Below, in pieces: positions 38,784 through 41,800 of a stretch of DNA of 41,800 nt. The notes beneath the pieces are model-generated. The model was given only the letters and a program-made list of their open reading frames with translations, searched no databases and was not told the origin of the DNA. The position numbers and the translations under genes are program-made. Every line of letters begins with the position of its first letter. The stretch's first letter is position 1. The stretch is taken from the NCBI GenBank assembly GCA_001508935.1, contig LGFQ01000004.1:1-41800 (forward strand), read 5' to 3'. Source of the stretch: Synergistales bacterium 54_24 (GTDB taxonomy: Bacteria > Synergistota > Synergistia > Synergistales > Thermosynergistaceae).

Positions 38784-39114
38784 CGCGACCTGGGACGTGG
38801 AGGCCGAGCTTGAGCGCTGTAGGCTACAACTGGAAGAACAGCTTGAGGCTAAGCGAAAAACCTTAGAAAAACGGCGCCTTGAGGCGCTTGAGCGCCTGGA
38901 GGAACTGGAGGAACTTTCCCTTAAGCAAGCCATGGAAAAGTGGAAGGAGCTCGAAGCTGACCTCGCCCAAGAGGAAGAGAGGTTAAGAACAGAAATGGAG
39001 GAAAAGTACCGGCGTCTAACCGATACGATAGATCGAAATGCCCTTCTCGGTGAGATCGTCGATTTTGCCGTGAGTGCAATCCTCGGTGAGTCTGGAGGGG
39101 ATATAAAAGCGTGA
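38767..39114 (+). CDS. V/A-type ATP synthase peripheral stalk subunit (G/H-like coiled coil)
   Basis: Heptad-rich 115-aa protein, LERCRLQLEEQLEAKRKTLEKRRLEALERLEEL..., directly before subunit I. Confidence 0.75.
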   Translation: MKEDHSATWDVEAELERCRLQLEEQLEAKRKTLEKRRLEALERLEELEELSLKQAMEKWKELEADLAQEEERLRTEMEEKYRRLTDTIDRNALLGEIVDFAVSAILGESGGDIKA

Positions 39115-41024
39115 TAGTGGAGATGGTTCGCGTTGCCGTATGGGGAATCGGCAGCGAAAAGGATGCAATCGTAGAAGAACTCCACGAGTTGGGCATGCTA
39201 CACCTCGATATTCCGAGCGCTCCGCCGCTTTCCAGCGAGGAACTTAAAGGATTGCGCCTGCTCGGCGCTACAATTCTGGGCATGGTAGAAGCTTTAGGTT
39301 GGAAAGAGTGGGACAAGATCAGCGATGAAACCCTCTTAGGGGCCAGAGGAAAGATCCGATTTGAAAGCCCGGAAGTTGTAGACGAAATAGCGAAGAGCTT
39401 GGAAGAGTTCAAAAGGAGGCTGCACCTCCTCCTCGAAGAGCGTTCGTCCTTGATGGAGACGTTGAGATCTCTCAGGATGACCCATCAAATAGCGTATCAT
39501 TTCCAAACCTTCCTCGAGGAGGAAGTGTCCAAGGGCAAGTGCGTATCAATATGGCGGCTCGATCACAAATCTCATGCCAGAGCGCTCTCCCAATTGAGGT
39601 CGCGTCTTAAAGTTGTCACTTCGCCGAAAGAAAGGCCTTACCTTTCACATCACAGCGTACAGCTTAAAGACAACGAGGCAATTTTGGCCATAAGCGTAGA
39701 CCCTCAAGGCGAAGAAATAGCGGAGGATTTCATGCGCTTAACCGGTGGGATGCCGTGGCATCCACCGGACGAAACAAAGGGAGAAGGTCTCCTCAAATCC
39801 ATTGAAGCGCTTGAAAAGAAGCTCTCTTGGGTGCCTAAAAGACTAAAATCCATAGACGAGGAGCTCGAGAGATGTAGGGAGGAATGGGGCCCTCACTTGG
39901 CCGCGCTCTATTTTTTGATCGAAGAAAAATTAGACCAACTGACAGTTAAGCAGCTTGCGGTCAAAGAAAACGGAGGCATGTTCGTCATCGAGGGATGGAT
40001 ACCGGAGGAAGTGCTGGAAACTCTTACCGCAAGGCTAAAGGAGCGCTTTAACGGTAGGATTTTAATACAATGGCGCTACCCCTCAAGCGAGGAATGGCAC
40101 GAGGTCCCTACTGCGTTGGACAATCCCTCCCAATTTAAACCCTTCGAGATCTTCCTTAAACTCCTTCCAGTACCCCGTTACGACGAGATGGATCCCACCG
40201 CTTTGATCGCCATCTTTTTCCCTTTCTTCGCGGGGTGTATGGTTGGAGACATCGGCTACGCAGTAATTATGGGCGTGCTGGGGTGGCTCTTGCGGCGCAA
40301 GTGCAAAAGAGAGCTGTGGCGCGACATCGGGTCTGTTATCATCCACATGGCCTGTTGGAGCGCCTTCTGGGGAGTCGCCTTTGGCGAGCTTTTCGGGGAC
40401 CTCGGGCATCGCCTCATCCATATGGAACCCTTATGGGTGGAACGCAGCCAGGCAGTTTTGCCCGTGATTTCTTTTAGCGTAGGCCTTGGCGTCGTACATG
40501 TGCTTTTGGGGTTATTCGTCGGTTTTTTGCACGGCCTCAGGCACAAGGATAATCACATGTGGATGGAACGCTTGGCCAACATATTGCTCATAACGGCACT
40601 GATAATCGCTTTGGTGCACGTCAAGGGATGGCTTCCGAAGTCGTTTTTCACTCTTTCAATCTCAATTACCATCGTGGGATTGCTCCTTCTCCTCAAGGTC
40701 GGCTTTCTCGGAGGGCTCGTGGAGACCATAGGAGCTGTGGGAAACATTTTGAGCTACGTGCGCATAGCCGCCATAGGGCTTTCATCGGCCATCTTGGCCG
40801 TCGTAGCGTCTCGTTTCGTCGATGCCCTGGGGGTATCTTTTATCGGCATCTTCTTGGCACTTTCTATTCATCTTCTAAATCTGATTTTAGCGGTAGCCGG
40901 ATCTGGCCTGCACGCAGCCCGCTTGCATTACGTGGAATTTCTGGGGAAGTTCTACAAGGGCGGCGGGAAGGAATACAAACCATTCGCAAGGAAAAGGGGG
41001 AGCCTCGTGTGGAAAAGGCGTTAA
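39111..41024 (+). CDS. ntpI: V/A-type ATP synthase subunit I
   Basis: Soluble coiled-coil N-terminus plus C-terminal membrane domain: DPTALIAIFFPFFAGCMVGDIGYAVIM, VGNILSYVRIAAIGLSSAILA, LHAARLHYVEFLGKFYKGGGKEYKPF. Confidence 0.94.
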   Translation: MIVEMVRVAVWGIGSEKDAIVEELHELGMLHLDIPSAPPLSSEELKGLRLLGATILGMVEALGWKEWDKISDETLLGARGKIRFESPEVVDEIAKSLEEFKRRLHLLLEERSSLMETLRSLRMTHQIAYHFQTFLEEEVSKGKCVSIWRLDHKSHARALSQLRSRLKVVTSPKERPYLSHHSVQLKDNEAILAISVDPQGEEIAEDFMRLTGGMPWHPPDETKGEGLLKSIEALEKKLSWVPKRLKSIDEELERCREEWGPHLAALYFLIEEKLDQLTVKQLAVKENGGMFVIEGWIPEEVLETLTARLKERFNGRILIQWRYPSSEEWHEVPTALDNPSQFKPFEIFLKLLPVPRYDEMDPTALIAIFFPFFAGCMVGDIGYAVIMGVLGWLLRRKCKRELWRDIGSVIIHMACWSAFWGVAFGELFGDLGHRLIHMEPLWVERSQAVLPVISFSVGLGVVHVLLGLFVGFLHGLRHKDNHMWMERLANILLITALIIALVHVKGWLPKSFFTLSISITIVGLLLLLKVGFLGGLVETIGAVGNILSYVRIAAIGLSSAILAVVASRFVDALGVSFIGIFLALSIHLLNLILAVAGSGLHAARLHYVEFLGKFYKGGGKEYKPFARKRGSLVWKRR

Positions 41025-41227
41025 TAGCTTTGGCAGCAGCCCTCGCAGTGAGCATTCCAGCTTTAGCGACGGCCTACGCGCAAGCAAGGATCGGAAGCGC
41101 AGGAGCTGGCACAGTGGCGGAGAAACCGGAGACAGCGGGCACAATGATCATCCTCGAAGCCATTCCCGAGACGATGGTCATCTTGGGCTTCGTTGTGGCA
41201 ATCATGCTCATCCTCCAGTTCGCATAA
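41009..41227 (+). CDS. ntpK: V/A-type ATP synthase subunit K (c-ring proteolipid, two TM)
   Basis: 72 aa from GTG 41009: MEKALIALAAALAVSIPALATAYAQARIGSAGAGTVAEKPETAGTMIILEAIPETMVILGFVVAIMLILQFA. Confidence 0.92.
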   Translation: MEKALIALAAALAVSIPALATAYAQARIGSAGAGTVAEKPETAGTMIILEAIPETMVILGFVVAIMLILQFA

Positions 41228-41231
41228 CGAG

Positions 41232-41800
41232 ATGCCTGATCTACCGCGCTTTGCGGCTACCGAAGAAGAAATCGAGGCGTTCAAGCGTTCTCTAAATGAA
41301 GAATACGAGCGCAAGATCTCCGATTTGGAGAAGCGCCTCGAAAGGGAGTTGGAGGAGCTGATCGCGAACTCTCGCTCGGCGGTAGAGAAAAGGGTCATAG
41401 CTATCCAGCAAGATCTGAATAGGCGCTACGACGAAAACCTTAAGCTGGTTGCAAGACGCACGCAAAAGTTGGGAAGAGAAAGGCTCCTCGCCTTTTCCGA
41501 TGAATTGCTACTGTCAGCCGAAAAGCGCATAACGAAGACATTAATGACGATAAGACAAGACGAAGAGCGCTACGCAAGGGCAATGAGGACACTCTTAAAT
41601 GAGGCGCTGAGGGAAATAGACGGGATGGCGGTTGTAGTCGTGGGAAGAGGCGATGGAAGGTTTTTATCTCAGTGCGATAGAGTGTCGGCCGTGCGCGAGG
41701 AGGACATACCTTTAGGAGGATGCACGGTGACGGATGCAGAGGGAGAGAGGATTGTCGACAACACGTTTGAAGGACGATGGAAGAGGATCAAGAAATCGAT
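41232..41800 (+). CDS. V/A-type ATP synthase subunit E (truncated by window edge)
   Basis: Manual translation from ATG 41232: MPDLPRFAATEEEIEAFKRSLNEEYERKISDLEKRLERELEELIANSRSAVEKRV... Coiled coil then globular domain; no stop before 41800. Confidence 0.8.
   Translation, partial: MPDLPRFAATEEEIEAFKRSLNEEYERKISDLEKRLERELEELIANSRSAVEKRVIAIQQDLNRRYDENLKLVARRTQKLGRERLLAFSDELLLSAEKRITKTLMTIRQDEERYARAMRTLLNEALREIDGMAVVVVGRGDGRFLSQCDRVSAVREEDIPLGGCTVTDAEGERIVDNTFEGRWKRIKKS

Overview
The window is a dense, gene-rich stretch of bacterial chromosome. Gene content suggests an anaerobic, possibly Synergistota-like genome, but that is inference. Contents from left to right: partial pncA; selA-selB; veg-ispE; ferredoxin; tRNA-CAT; RNase H; trpS; scpA-scpB; RsuA-family pseudouridine synthase; HDOD protein; cmk-plsC-hflX; yicC, remA-like (DUF370), gmk, rpoZ, coaBC and a priA-like gene; der; HU; rsmA (-); tRNA-Pro (-); a GNAT plus two ATP-grasp genes (-); M42 peptidase (-); M20 hydrolase (+); DUF72 (-); DegS-like histidine kinase (+); cysS (-); uvrC; ribD-ribE-ribBA-ribH; serS; DUF2993 (-); a membrane domain fused to a TagA/WecG glycosyltransferase; a CBS protein; and the start of a V/A-type ATPase operon (H, I, K, E) that runs off the right edge. 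No CRISPR array, IS element, phage or rRNA was seen. The most interesting signals are: (1) a TagA/WecG glycosyltransferase fused to what looks like a catalytically dead WecA/TagO (MraY-family) domain; (2) a PriA that keeps its zinc-binding cysteines but has lost the Walker A, DEEH and motif VI helicase signatures; (3) a tandem ATP-grasp/ATP-grasp/GNAT operon preceded by a roughly 250-nt, apparently structured leader; (4) a UvrC that appears to lack about 100 aa between its UVR and endonuclease domains; (5) a CBS protein coupled to the V-ATPase genes; (6) two 13-bp perfect inverted repeats inside coding sequences.
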